Below, one piece after another: positions 1 to 5,932 of a stretch of DNA of 7,874 nucleotides. The notes under the pieces are model-generated. The model did no database searches. It was given only the letters and a program-made list of their open reading frames with translations, and was not told the DNA's origin. Position 1 is the stretch's first letter, and each line of letters begins with the position of its first letter. The position numbers and the translations under genes are program-made. Origin of the DNA: Aquificaceae bacterium (GTDB lineage Bacteria > Aquificota > Aquificia > Aquificales > Aquificaceae); NCBI GenBank assembly GCA_015487535.1, contig WFPN01000180.1, positions 1-7,874 on the forward strand, read 5' to 3'.

Positions 1-272
1 CCCATAAGGTACTTAACCTTGTTCGTCTGAAGCCTCCCTATGAAGTGCCAGTCTATCGGAAGGTCGGAGAGCTCCTCGTACTTTTTTAAGAACTCCTGAA
101 CCCTGTTCTCACCAAAGGTTTTCAGACCGCACTCGTAAAATCTCCTTATCCTTTCCGAAGGGACAGTCTTCGATGCCCCGAGCAGCCTGACCTCCTTCGG
201 ATCCCTACCTGCCTTAGAGCAAGCCCTCTCTATCCTTTCAAGGACATATTCGAGCCTCCTGCACTCCTCCAT
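1..272 (-). CDS. YggS/PLPBP-family pyridoxal phosphate homeostasis protein, 5' part only
   Basis: Reading the minus strand from an ATG at 272 gives an open frame of about 90 residues that runs off the window at position 1, so the remaining ~140 residues of a usual ~230-residue protein are missing. The family (YggS, PROSC/PLPBP) binds PLP in an alanine-racemase-like TIM barrel without known catalysis and keeps cytosolic PLP and amino-acid pools balanced. Visible family motifs are LLGASKTVP with the PLP-binding Lys at about residue 35, then FGENRVQEF near residues 54-62, then WHFIGRLQTNK near residues 75-85. The start has no Shine-Dalgarno sequence. The minus-strand box TAGAAT (282-287) is only 9 nt upstream, so the mRNA may be leaderless. 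It diverges from mazG with a 30-bp gap. The family call is secure; the physiological role is taken from the family. Confidence 0.9.
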   Translation of the reverse strand, partial: MEECRRLEYVLERIERACSKAGRDPKEVRLLGASKTVPSERIRRFYECGLKTFGENRVQEFLKKYEELSDLPIDWHFIGRLQTNKVKYLM

Positions 273-302
273 AGGTTAGAAATTCTAAAATATTAGCCTG
301 TT
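273..302. promoter_or_regulatory. 30-bp divergent promoter region with a 6-1-6 palindrome
   Basis: Everything between the yggS-like and mazG start codons. It contains TTAGAA-A-TTCTAA, a perfect 6-1-6 inverted repeat at 276-288. Two -10-like boxes each match TATAAT at 5 of 6 positions: TAAAAT on the plus strand (286-291) and TAGAAT on the minus strand (282-287). Each lies only 9-11 nt before its start codon. Neither gene has a Shine-Dalgarno sequence, which fits leaderless or nearly leaderless transcripts. No good -35 box is visible on the plus strand, and only a weak one (TTTCCA) on the minus strand. The palindrome could be an operator or simply a by-product of two facing -10 boxes. Confidence 0.45.
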
Positions 303-1070
303 ATGGAAAAGGAGAGGTACAACTTCGAAGACCTCGTGAAGGTTATGGAAAGGCTCAGGAGAGAGTGCCCCTGGGACAGGAAGCAGACCCATGAGAGCTT
401 GAAAAAATATCTTATAGAGGAAGCTTATGAGGTCCTGGATGCTATAGACTCAAGGGACGATGAAAAGCTAAAAGAAGAGCTCGGAGATCTCCTCCTCCAG
501 CCCGTCTTTCACGCCCAGATAGCAAAGGAGAGGGGGGCCTTCGACATAAACGATGTGATAGATGCACTCGTAAAGAAGCTGATAGAGAGGCATCCGCACG
601 TATTTGGAAACGCTAACCCGGAGGATGTCCTCGAGAACTGGGAGAAGAAGAAGACGGAAAAGAGGGAGAGCGTCCTGGAAGGGGTTCCGAAGCATCTCCC
701 TGCACTTATGCGCTCCCAGAAACTTCAGGACAGAGCCTCCAGGGTTGGGTTCGACTTTACCGAGATATCGCAGGTTTTCGACAAGATCCAGGAGGAGATC
801 GGGGAGCTTAAGGAGTCCATAGAGAAGAACGACAGGGAGAACATAAAACACGAGATAGGCGATATACTTACGGCGGTCGTCGAGCTCGCACGCTTCGTGG
901 GTGTGGACGCGGAGGAGGCTCTTCAAGAGGCGAACGAGAGGTTCATAAGAAGGTTTCAGTACGTGGAGCGAAGGGCAAAGGAGATGGGGAAGAAGCTCGA
1001 GGATATGAGCTTGGAAGAGATGGACGAGCTGTGGGAGGAGGGAAAGAGGAGGATGGAGAGCGCATCCTGA
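303..1070 (+). CDS. mazG: Nucleoside triphosphate pyrophosphohydrolase MazG
   Basis: MazG hydrolyses (d)NTPs to NMP and pyrophosphate in the cytosol, a house-cleaning activity also tied to the nutritional stress response in E. coli. The 255-residue length is close to E. coli MazG (263). There are two MazG domains. The N-terminal one has CPWDRKQTHESL (22-33), metal-binding E39-E40-x-x-E43 and E59-x-x-D62, and then ERHPHVFG (95-102). The C-terminal one begins with RASRVGFDF (144-152) and has E164-E165-x-x-E168 and E184-x-x-D187. Both sets of acidic metal ligands are intact, whereas in E. coli only the C-terminal domain is reported active. The ATG at 303 has no Shine-Dalgarno sequence. It is chosen because family similarity starts at about residue 8, and the next ATG (345) would remove conserved sequence. 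It ends convergently with queH. Confidence 0.95.
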   Translation: MEKERYNFEDLVKVMERLRRECPWDRKQTHESLKKYLIEEAYEVLDAIDSRDDEKLKEELGDLLLQPVFHAQIAKERGAFDINDVIDALVKKLIERHPHVFGNANPEDVLENWEKKKTEKRESVLEGVPKHLPALMRSQKLQDRASRVGFDFTEISQVFDKIQEEIGELKESIEKNDRENIKHEIGDILTAVVELARFVGVDAEEALQEANERFIRRFQYVERRAKEMGKKLEDMSLEEMDELWEEGKRRMESAS

Positions 1071-1095
1071 TGCAACGCTGTTGCAACACTGCAAC
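1071..1095. repeat. Three TGCAAC copies forming two alternative hairpins after mazG
   Basis: TGCAAC occurs at 1071-1076, 1082-1087 and 1090-1095, and the complementary GTTGCA at 1080-1085. GTTGCA can pair with the first copy (6-bp stem, 3-nt loop) or with the third (6-bp stem, 4-nt loop), and the two hairpins exclude each other. The array starts directly after the mazG stop codon. No T-run follows, so it is not a standard intrinsic terminator. It might mark the mRNA 3' end or slow decay. The rest of the convergent gap (1096-1235) is more AT-rich and holds no gene, RNA or terminator that I can support. Confidence 0.4.
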
Positions 1096-1235
1096 ACACC
1101 GTTCGTGACCTGCTGAGCGGGGATACTTAGCTATACCAACGGTTTCTCCGACCACATTACTTTGGCATGTTCTTTGCTATTTAGAGGGATGTAAAAGTCT
1201 ATAAAGGATATGTAGAGATGGCTACCCTGAGCAAG

Positions 1236-2501
1236 CTAAAAGAGCTTGGCATTGAGTAAGACCTTTCCGTAACCGATGATTCTGGTTATCCCCACGCCGA
1301 AAGTCTCCTCGAAGACCTTTCTGCCGATACCACACAAAGAGTGAGCCCCCAGAAGGACTAAAGATACACTCCCCTCCTCTATACACCCTAAGTTTTTCTC
1401 TATCAGGATCCTTACATCTTTCGGGCTCACGCCCCTTCTGTCCTGAAGGGTGTCGGCCGGTATCCCCAGGATCTCCTGTGCCTGAGGGTCACCTATTAGA
1501 AGCACGCTGGATGTGGAGTTCACAAACTCGGTCCTGAGTCTGGCGTCTATCCTGTTTTCAAGTAGGGTCTCTCTGTATGCACCGGGAACGAGGAAGGTAG
1601 GGTACGTGGTCATCTCGGGTTCTGTGAGGGGACGGTCCTCGAACTCATCGAGAAGAACTATTCTGACGAACTGCTTGTTCAGATACAGCGTATTCCCTAC
1701 AACCCTATCGACGCCCGCACGGCATCTCCCTCTTATGGACTGGGAGTAAGGCCTCACGAAGGAAGGTATGGCCTTACCTTTAACCCAGAGACCCCCCTCG
1801 AGGGGTATCCATCCCAGGAAGGGAAACTCCACCTCCTTAGTCGGGAGGCCGAGTGCCTCTGCGAAGGTCCTAACCTCTTTAATAAATAGCCTCTCCTCCT
1901 TAGACCCGGGCCTCCTTCCGGGAGTGGAAACTAGATCGAACAGGGAATCCTCTTCCTTCTGTTGAAAGAGCCCATATATGCATCCGCAGTAGTCCTGCTG
2001 GTAGATCTCCTTCTCCTTGGTCAGCCTGAACATCTCCTGGGTTCCACCGCCCTTCCTGTAATCGACAGCTATGAACTTCACCCCGTAACGGGAGGCAACC
2101 CTTTCACCGCTATCCTTGAGCTGGGAAAACTTCTTTTTCGGGCTCATCAGGAGTGTAGTTGTGAAGGCATCGCACCCGAGTTCCTTCGCAAGTCTTGCGG
2201 AGCGCTCAAGCCTGAAATCGAAGCATACCGAGCACCTCTCCCCTCTCTCTGGCTCGTTCTCGAGACCCCTTACGTTCCGAAGCCAGTCCTCCACATCGTA
2301 CTCACCTTCAATAAGCTTTATCTTCAGCTCGTTGCAGGTTCTTTCGGTTTCCTGGTACCTAAGCCTGTACTCCTCGTAGGGGTGTATGTTCGGGTCGTAG
2401 AAGAACCCGATGAGCTCAGAGTCCGGGTTCTCTTCCCTGAAGCGCTTTAAAAAATATAGAGCGTCTGGAGCACAGCAGATGTGGACCAGCACCCTCTCCA
2501 T
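1236..2501 (-). CDS. queH: Epoxyqueuosine reductase QueH (DUF208) with long C-terminal extension
   Basis: QueH reduces epoxyqueuosine to queuosine in tRNA, the last step of Q34 synthesis, and is the non-orthologous replacement of the cobalamin enzyme QueG. Residues 1-180 form the QueH domain. It has HICCAPD (7-13, paired Cys 9 and 10), a FYDPNIHPYEEY stretch (34-45), ERCSVC with Cys 90 and 93, the TTLLMSPKKK region (115-124), and YCGC with Cys 172 and 174. These are the cysteines expected to hold the Fe-S cluster and metal. Many QueH proteins stop near 200 residues; this one has 421, and residues ~190-421 match nothing I can name. Longer forms exist, as I recall, in Helicobacter relatives. 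The ATG lies 11 nt after the hspR stop, without a Shine-Dalgarno sequence, so translation is probably coupled. It is the last gene of the dnaJ operon. Confidence 0.88.
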   Translation of the reverse strand: MERVLVHICCAPDALYFLKRFREENPDSELIGFFYDPNIHPYEEYRLRYQETERTCNELKIKLIEGEYDVEDWLRNVRGLENEPERGERCSVCFDFRLERSARLAKELGCDAFTTTLLMSPKKKFSQLKDSGERVASRYGVKFIAVDYRKGGGTQEMFRLTKEKEIYQQDYCGCIYGLFQQKEEDSLFDLVSTPGRRPGSKEERLFIKEVRTFAEALGLPTKEVEFPFLGWIPLEGGLWVKGKAIPSFVRPYSQSIRGRCRAGVDRVVGNTLYLNKQFVRIVLLDEFEDRPLTEPEMTTYPTFLVPGAYRETLLENRIDARLRTEFVNSTSSVLLIGDPQAQEILGIPADTLQDRRGVSPKDVRILIEKNLGCIEEGSVSLVLLGAHSLCGIGRKVFEETFGVGITRIIGYGKVLLNAKLF

Positions 2502-2512
2502 GGGAGAAAAGT

Positions 2513-2911
2513 TTAAGCTCCCGTTTTCTTGGAGGGTATGATGTCTTCCAGCTTCATCACTTTTCTCTTAGGGACTCCCACTATAGCTTTCTTCAGATCC
2601 TCACCCTCGTAGATCTTAGAGAGCTCGTTCTGTATGAACTCTATGAGCTGGTCTATCTGCTTCTGGAGTTCCTCCATCTGCTCCTTCATGTTGAGTATTA
2701 TGTCCACACCCGCCAGGTTAACACCCAGCTCTCTCGTGAGGAATAGGATGAACTCGAGTCTCTCTAGGTCCTCGTCCGAGTAAAGGCGTGTGTTTCCTTC
2801 AGTTCTGGAGGGCTTGAGGAGACCCTCCCTCTCGTAAAGTCTTAAGGTTTGAGGGTGTATGTCGTACATCCTCGCAACCACGCCTATTGTGTAGAGTCCC
2901 TTCTTCCTCAT
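2513..2911 (-). CDS. hspR: HspR, MerR-type heat-shock repressor
   Basis: HspR represses chaperone genes by binding HAIR sites; in studied species DnaK or another chaperone modulates it. A MerR-type winged helix-turn-helix covers about residues 7-72. Family signatures are HPQTLRLYEREGLLKP (19-34), TRLYSDEDLERL (41-52) and the HspR-typical GVNLAGV (63-69). An amphipathic coiled-coil dimer helix follows (~74-100), then a short basic tail. Length is 132 residues from the ATG at 2911. An in-frame GTG at 2920 overlaps the dnaJ stop (GTGA) but sits only 2 nt from the AAGGAG at 2923-2928, too close for good initiation. The ATG is 11 nt from AAGGAG and 5 nt from AGGTGA, so I prefer it. It follows dnaJ directly, and the operon promoter carries a HAIR-like site, so autoregulation is likely. 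Confidence 0.92.
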   Translation of the reverse strand: MRKKGLYTIGVVARMYDIHPQTLRLYEREGLLKPSRTEGNTRLYSDEDLERLEFILFLTRELGVNLAGVDIILNMKEQMEELQKQIDQLIEFIQNELSKIYEGEDLKKAIVGVPKRKVMKLEDIIPSKKTGA

Positions 2912-2916
2912 GGCTC

Positions 2917-4059
2917 TCACCTCTCCTTAATTCTCTGAGGCTCAGGAAGCAGATCCTGAAGCTCTTTTAAAAGCCTTTCAATCTTCTTCCCGTCTTTGAA
3001 CACCTTATCCAACATGCCTATCTTAGGAACGTCAACGTTCGCCCTAACGTACAGGTTCCCTCTACCGCTTCCCTTCAGGCGAGGCATACCTTTGCCTTCA
3101 ACCTTTATCAGATCCCCATGCTTCGTCCCCGGAGGGATTTTAACCTTGACCTTCTCACCGGATAGGGTAGGCACCTCTATTTCGGTTCCCAGAACTGCCT
3201 CCGGGTAAGTTACGTTCACGTCCACGTAAAGATCGTCACCCCTCCTCTCAAAGATCCTGTGGGGTTTTACCCTAACCTGTATGTAGAGGTTGCCCGGTGG
3301 GCCTCCGAACCTGCCAGAATGCCCCTTGCCTTCCACCACCAGCTTGGATCCGGTGTCCACCCCCGGCGGTATCCTAACCTTTATCCTCTCCCTCCTCCTG
3401 ACCGTGCCCCTGCCTCCGCACTCCCTGCAGGGCTCGTAAACCGCACCCTCACCCCTACAGGTGGGACACGTCTGGGCTATGGTCATGAAGAACTGTCTCT
3501 GAACGACCTGACCTGTTCCCCCACAGGTGGGGCAGGTCCTCACACCCCTACTCTGATCGTAACCTGTGCCACCACAGGCTGTGCACTCCACATCCCTGTC
3601 CACGTCCACCTCCAGGGTGGTTCCCCTGAAGGCGTCCTCGAGAGATATCTCTACCGTCTTGTATATGTCCTCACCCCTCTGAGGCCTTCTTCCAGTTCTC
3701 TTCCTTCCTCTGGTCGCCCTTTCGAAGATGGTGTCGAACACCGAACCGAAACCGCCTCCGAAGAACTCGTTCAGTATCTCCTCGAGGTCCGGTATCTGGG
3801 TCGTGTAGGCCTGCTCCTGCGCACCCTGGCCCTCGAAAGCGGCGTGACCGTACGTGTCGTACAGCTTCCTCTTCTCGGGATCGGAAAGTATCTGGTAGGC
3901 TTCGTTTATCTCCTTAAACTTCTCCTGAGCTTCCGGATCCTTATTTATATCGGGGTGGTACTTTCTGGCAAGTCTCCTGAAGGCCTTCTTTATCTCCTCC
4001 TGGCTCGCGTTCCTAGGCACCCCGAGTATCTCGTAGTAATCCTTCTTGGTGGAAGGCAT
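2917..4059 (-). CDS. dnaJ: Chaperone DnaJ (Hsp40, type I)
   Basis: DnaJ delivers unfolded proteins to DnaK and stimulates its ATPase in the cytosol. The 380-residue protein shows the full type I layout. The J-domain (~7-70) has its HPD motif at 35-37. A short Gly/Phe segment lies around 99-108 (FFGGGFGSVF), followed by an Arg/Lys-rich linker. The zinc region has four CxxCxGxG repeats starting at Cys 159, 176, 198 and 211. The C-terminal substrate-binding beta domains run from ~220 to 350. The ATG at 4059 has an excellent Shine-Dalgarno sequence. The Gly/Phe region is shorter than in E. coli DnaJ. No dnaK or grpE is adjacent in this window. It is the first gene of a promoter-led dnaJ-hspR-queH unit, and its stop lies next to or overlaps the hspR start. 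Confidence 0.97.
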   Translation of the reverse strand: MPSTKKDYYEILGVPRNASQEEIKKAFRRLARKYHPDINKDPEAQEKFKEINEAYQILSDPEKRKLYDTYGHAAFEGQGAQEQAYTTQIPDLEEILNEFFGGGFGSVFDTIFERATRGRKRTGRRPQRGEDIYKTVEISLEDAFRGTTLEVDVDRDVECTACGGTGYDQSRGVRTCPTCGGTGQVVQRQFFMTIAQTCPTCRGEGAVYEPCRECGGRGTVRRRERIKVRIPPGVDTGSKLVVEGKGHSGRFGGPPGNLYIQVRVKPHRIFERRGDDLYVDVNVTYPEAVLGTEIEVPTLSGEKVKVKIPPGTKHGDLIKVEGKGMPRLKGSGRGNLYVRANVDVPKIGMLDKVFKDGKKIERLLKELQDLLPEPQRIKER

Positions 4060-4065
4060 TACAAA

Positions 4066-4071
4066 CCTCCT
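4066..4071 (-). promoter_or_regulatory. Ribosome binding site of dnaJ
   Basis: AGGAGG on the minus strand, 6 nt before the dnaJ ATG. It is the strongest Shine-Dalgarno sequence of the window; mazG, the yggS-like gene, queH and truB have none. Confidence 0.85.
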
Positions 4072-4094
4072 ATCAATATTTCTACCCTGGTATT

Positions 4095-4123
4095 AAGATA
4101 AAATTTGAGTTTATCTATGTCAA
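4095..4123 (-). promoter_or_regulatory. Sigma-70 type promoter of dnaJ-hspR-queH
   Basis: On the minus strand a perfect -35 box TTGACA (4118-4123) is followed by a 17-nt AT-rich spacer and a -10 box TATCTT (4095-4100, 4 of 6 matches to TATAAT). Transcription would start near 4088, leaving a leader of about 28 nt that includes the dnaJ ribosome binding site. The -35 box contains the truB stop codon (TGA, 4120-4122), so the promoter overlaps the end of the upstream gene. Read-through from truB remains possible because no terminator is visible between them. Confidence 0.7.
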
Positions 4124-4124
4124 G
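4104..4124 (-). promoter_or_regulatory. HAIR-like HspR operator overlapping the dnaJ -35 box
   Basis: The minus strand reads CTTGACA, then 7 nt (TAGATAA), then ACTCAAA. The known HspR site HAIR is CTTGAGT-N7-ACTCAAG. The left arm matches 5 of 7 and the right arm 6 of 7, with exactly the right 7-nt spacing. The left arm contains the whole -35 box and the right arm lies in the spacer, so a bound repressor would block RNA polymerase. hspR is the second gene of the operon driven by this promoter, which is the classic place for such a site. Confidence 0.75.
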
Positions 4125-4995
4125 GTTGGGGAAGGCCCTCCGGTATGAGGAGCCTCTCGGGCTTGAGCACACCGCTCCTATGGCTCCCAACACCTACGAA
4201 CGTTTCGTCTATGTAAATTCTAACATAACCTTCCGGGAGCTCTTCACCCACCAGCACAGGGTTACCGTTCAAAACTTTCTTCCCGTTGAAGTAATCCAGA
4301 CTCACCTTCGGTAAAAAGCCCAGGGCCTTATCTATCGGGATGACGAACCTCCACGGATCTTCTGAGCTCAGGAGTTCATCGAGATCTATCGCCTCCCCGA
4401 GCTTAAATGGGCCCACGCTCTCCCTCGTGAGGTCTTTCACCACCGCCCCGCTCGAGAGCTCCATTCCTATATCGTTTATCAAACTTCTAACGTAAGTTCC
4501 GGAGGAAACCTTAACGTAGATCTCGAACTCGGGGAGCTGGCACCGTACTAGTTTTATGTCGTACACCTTAACGCTGATTGGCTTTAGCTGTGGCTTTATA
4601 CCCTTCCTCGCAAGCCTGTAGGCTCTCTTGCCCTCCACCTTCTTGGCAGAGTACGGAGGCGGTATCTGTTCTATCTCCCCTTTGAACCTTTCCAGGACGT
4701 TCTCTACATCCTTGCAGCTTACCTTTACCTCCCTCCTTTCCAGGACCTCTCCCTCCAGGTCGTAGGTGTCGGTGATCACGCCGAGAACTCCCCTCACCCT
4801 GTAGCCCTTCTCCAAGCCGGTGAATATCCAGGAAAAACGGGTCGCCCTTCCAACTGTAAGGAGGAGAACACCGGTCGCTATCGGATCTAAGGTTCCGGTG
4901 TGGCCCACCTTCGTCCTGAGCCTTTTCCTAACCTTCTCGACTACACGGGTGGAGGTCAAGCCTTTAGGTTTGTTTACAACCAGAACCCCGTCCAT
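4120..4995 (-). CDS. truB: tRNA pseudouridine(55) synthase TruB
   Basis: TruB makes pseudouridine 55 in the T-loop of most tRNAs. The 291-residue protein opens with the typical GVLVVNKPKGLTS (3-15). Motif II, GHTGTLDPIATGVL (31-44), holds the catalytic Asp 37. Tyr 65 in KGYRV, IPPPYSA (111-117), SSGTYVRSL (164-172) and LTRESVGPF (189-197) complete the active-site region. A C-terminal PUA-like RNA-binding domain (~225-287) contains YVRIYIDETFVGVG, so this is the longer PUA-bearing form. The ATG is 3 nt after the sigma-factor stop (TGA-TCC-ATG) with no clear Shine-Dalgarno sequence, which suggests translational coupling. The end of the gene doubles as the -35 region of the dnaJ promoter. Confidence 0.96.
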   Translation of the reverse strand: MDGVLVVNKPKGLTSTRVVEKVRKRLRTKVGHTGTLDPIATGVLLLTVGRATRFSWIFTGLEKGYRVRGVLGVITDTYDLEGEVLERREVKVSCKDVENVLERFKGEIEQIPPPYSAKKVEGKRAYRLARKGIKPQLKPISVKVYDIKLVRCQLPEFEIYVKVSSGTYVRSLINDIGMELSSGAVVKDLTRESVGPFKLGEAIDLDELLSSEDPWRFVIPIDKALGFLPKVSLDYFNGKKVLNGNPVLVGEELPEGYVRIYIDETFVGVGSHRSGVLKPERLLIPEGLPQP

Positions 4996-4998
4996 GGA

Positions 4999-5928
4999 TC
5001 AGCTCAGGAAGTCCTTCAGATGTCTTTTCATTGCCAAGCTCCTGAGCTTTCTCAGGGCCCTAGTCTCCAGCTGACGGACTCTCTCCCTCGAGACCCCGAG
5101 TATATCCCCTATCTCCCTGAGGGTTTTGGGCTCGTTCCCCCTGAGGCCGAAGCGTAGCTCTATCACCTTCCTCTCCTTCTCGGGGAGCTTATCCAAGAGG
5201 TCGTATATCTCCTTCTCCAGGACCTCCTGTATCACGTGCTCCTCTACCTCCGCTGTTCCATGCTTGCTCAGGAAATCGACGAAGAAGGTGTCCTCGTTCT
5301 CGCCCACGGGCGCGTCGAGGGAAAGGGGTATTCTACACACCTGAAGGTACCTCTCCACCTCCTCGGGGGAGATCTTGTAGCCTTCCTTCTTGAACCTCTC
5401 CTCTATCTCCTCCTCGGAGGGTTCCCTGCCTAGCTCCTTCTCCAGCTCCTTGGCTATCATCTCCTTGGAGAGGTGCTCTGCTACCTCCTCAGGCGTTGGC
5501 TCCCTCTCCAGCTCCTTTGCAAGCTCCGCGTATATGGTCCCTATCTTGCTTATCAGGTGGGACTGCTTTAAAGGAATCCTCACGGCTCCGGTCTGCTGAG
5601 AGAGGGCCTGCATTATCGCCTGCCTTATCCACCATACGGCGTAAGATATGAACTTCACACCCCTCTCGGGATCGAAGCGCTTGGCAGCTTCCAAGAGCCC
5701 TAGGTTTCCCGCCGCTATCAGCTCTGAGAAGGGAAGGCCGTACCCTATGTACTGCTTGGCAACGCTGACAACGAACCTTAGGTTGGATTCCACGAGCTTT
5801 TTTAAGGCCTCCTCGTCCCCCTCCTTGGCCCTCCTCGCCAGCTCCTTCTCCTCCTCCGGTGTGAGGAGGGGTATCTTTGAGATCCTCTTAAGATACTGAT
5901 TTATAAGCTCCTGCTCTGTGTCAGGCAT
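4999..5928 (-). CDS. Sigma-70 family RNA polymerase sigma factor (RpoD/RpoS-like, group 2)
   Basis: This sigma factor directs RNA polymerase to promoters. At 309 residues it lacks region 1.1, so it is probably a non-essential (group 2, RpoS-like) factor, not the housekeeping one. Region 1.2 spans ~7-40 and region 2 ~46-116, with SNLRFVVSVAKQY, AAGNLGLLEAAKRFD and the region 2.4 helix WWIRQAIMQAL. Region 4 spans ~240-305, with LPEKERKVIELRFGL and the helix-turn-helix LGVSRERVRQLETRALRKL, close to the standard -35 reader. Region 3 is about 31 residues longer than in E. coli sigma-70 because it holds two copies of an EL..REP...EE module (134-156 and 160-182). Region 2.4 keeps the Gln of E. coli Q437 but has Met 106 at the T440 position. 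GAGG, 7 nt before the ATG and next to the htrA stop, serves as ribosome binding site. Aquifex relatives annotate a similar protein as RpoS. Confidence 0.93.
   Translation of the reverse strand: MPDTEQELINQYLKRISKIPLLTPEEEKELARRAKEGDEEALKKLVESNLRFVVSVAKQYIGYGLPFSELIAAGNLGLLEAAKRFDPERGVKFISYAVWWIRQAIMQALSQQTGAVRIPLKQSHLISKIGTIYAELAKELEREPTPEEVAEHLSKEMIAKELEKELGREPSEEEIEERFKKEGYKISPEEVERYLQVCRIPLSLDAPVGENEDTFFVDFLSKHGTAEVEEHVIQEVLEKEIYDLLDKLPEKERKVIELRFGLRGNEPKTLREIGDILGVSRERVRQLETRALRKLRSLAMKRHLKDFLS
5383..5529 (-). repeat. In-frame tandem duplication inside the sigma-factor gene (region 3)
   Basis: Two 23-residue segments offset by 26 residues (78 nt) align without gaps: residues 134-156 (5461-5529) and 160-182 (5383-5451). 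I count 13 identities of 23, including the shared cores KEL-x-REP and EE. The nucleotide copies have diverged, so the duplication is not recent. Typical sigma-70 proteins have this helix-turn-helix-like module of region 3.0/3.1 once. Confidence 0.7.
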
Positions 5929-5932
5929 CGGT

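Noticed and set aside
468..1155. Two minus-strand open frames (468-1097 and 943-1155) opposite mazG and its 3' end
   Set aside because: mazG is certain on the plus strand. These frames have no motifs or ribosome binding sites and only mirror mazG codon use.
1173..1205. Possible promoter TTTGCT...TATAAA in the mazG-queH gap
   Set aside because: The spacer would be 21 nt, the -35 is poor, and no gene follows on that strand.
1096..1235. Possible tRNA, small RNA or riboswitch in the convergent gap
   Set aside because: No cloverleaf, no T-arm consensus and no known riboswitch core on either strand; only short imperfect stems.
1232..1248. CAAGCT...AGCTTG hairpin at the queH stop codon as terminator
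   Set aside because: The stem is only 6 bp and mostly AT, and no T-run follows in the queH direction.
1218..1259. Tiny plus-strand frame MATLSKLKELGIE near the queH end, open upstream to about 1185
   Set aside because: It has 13 codons, only a weak GGA upstream and overlaps the queH 3' end. It could be the tail of a decayed gene, but nothing upstream supports one.
3259..4101. 280-residue plus-strand open frame opposite dnaJ
   Set aside because: It lies antisense to a textbook DnaJ with all its motifs. Its length follows from the codon bias of dnaJ, and the protein is low-complexity and matches no family.
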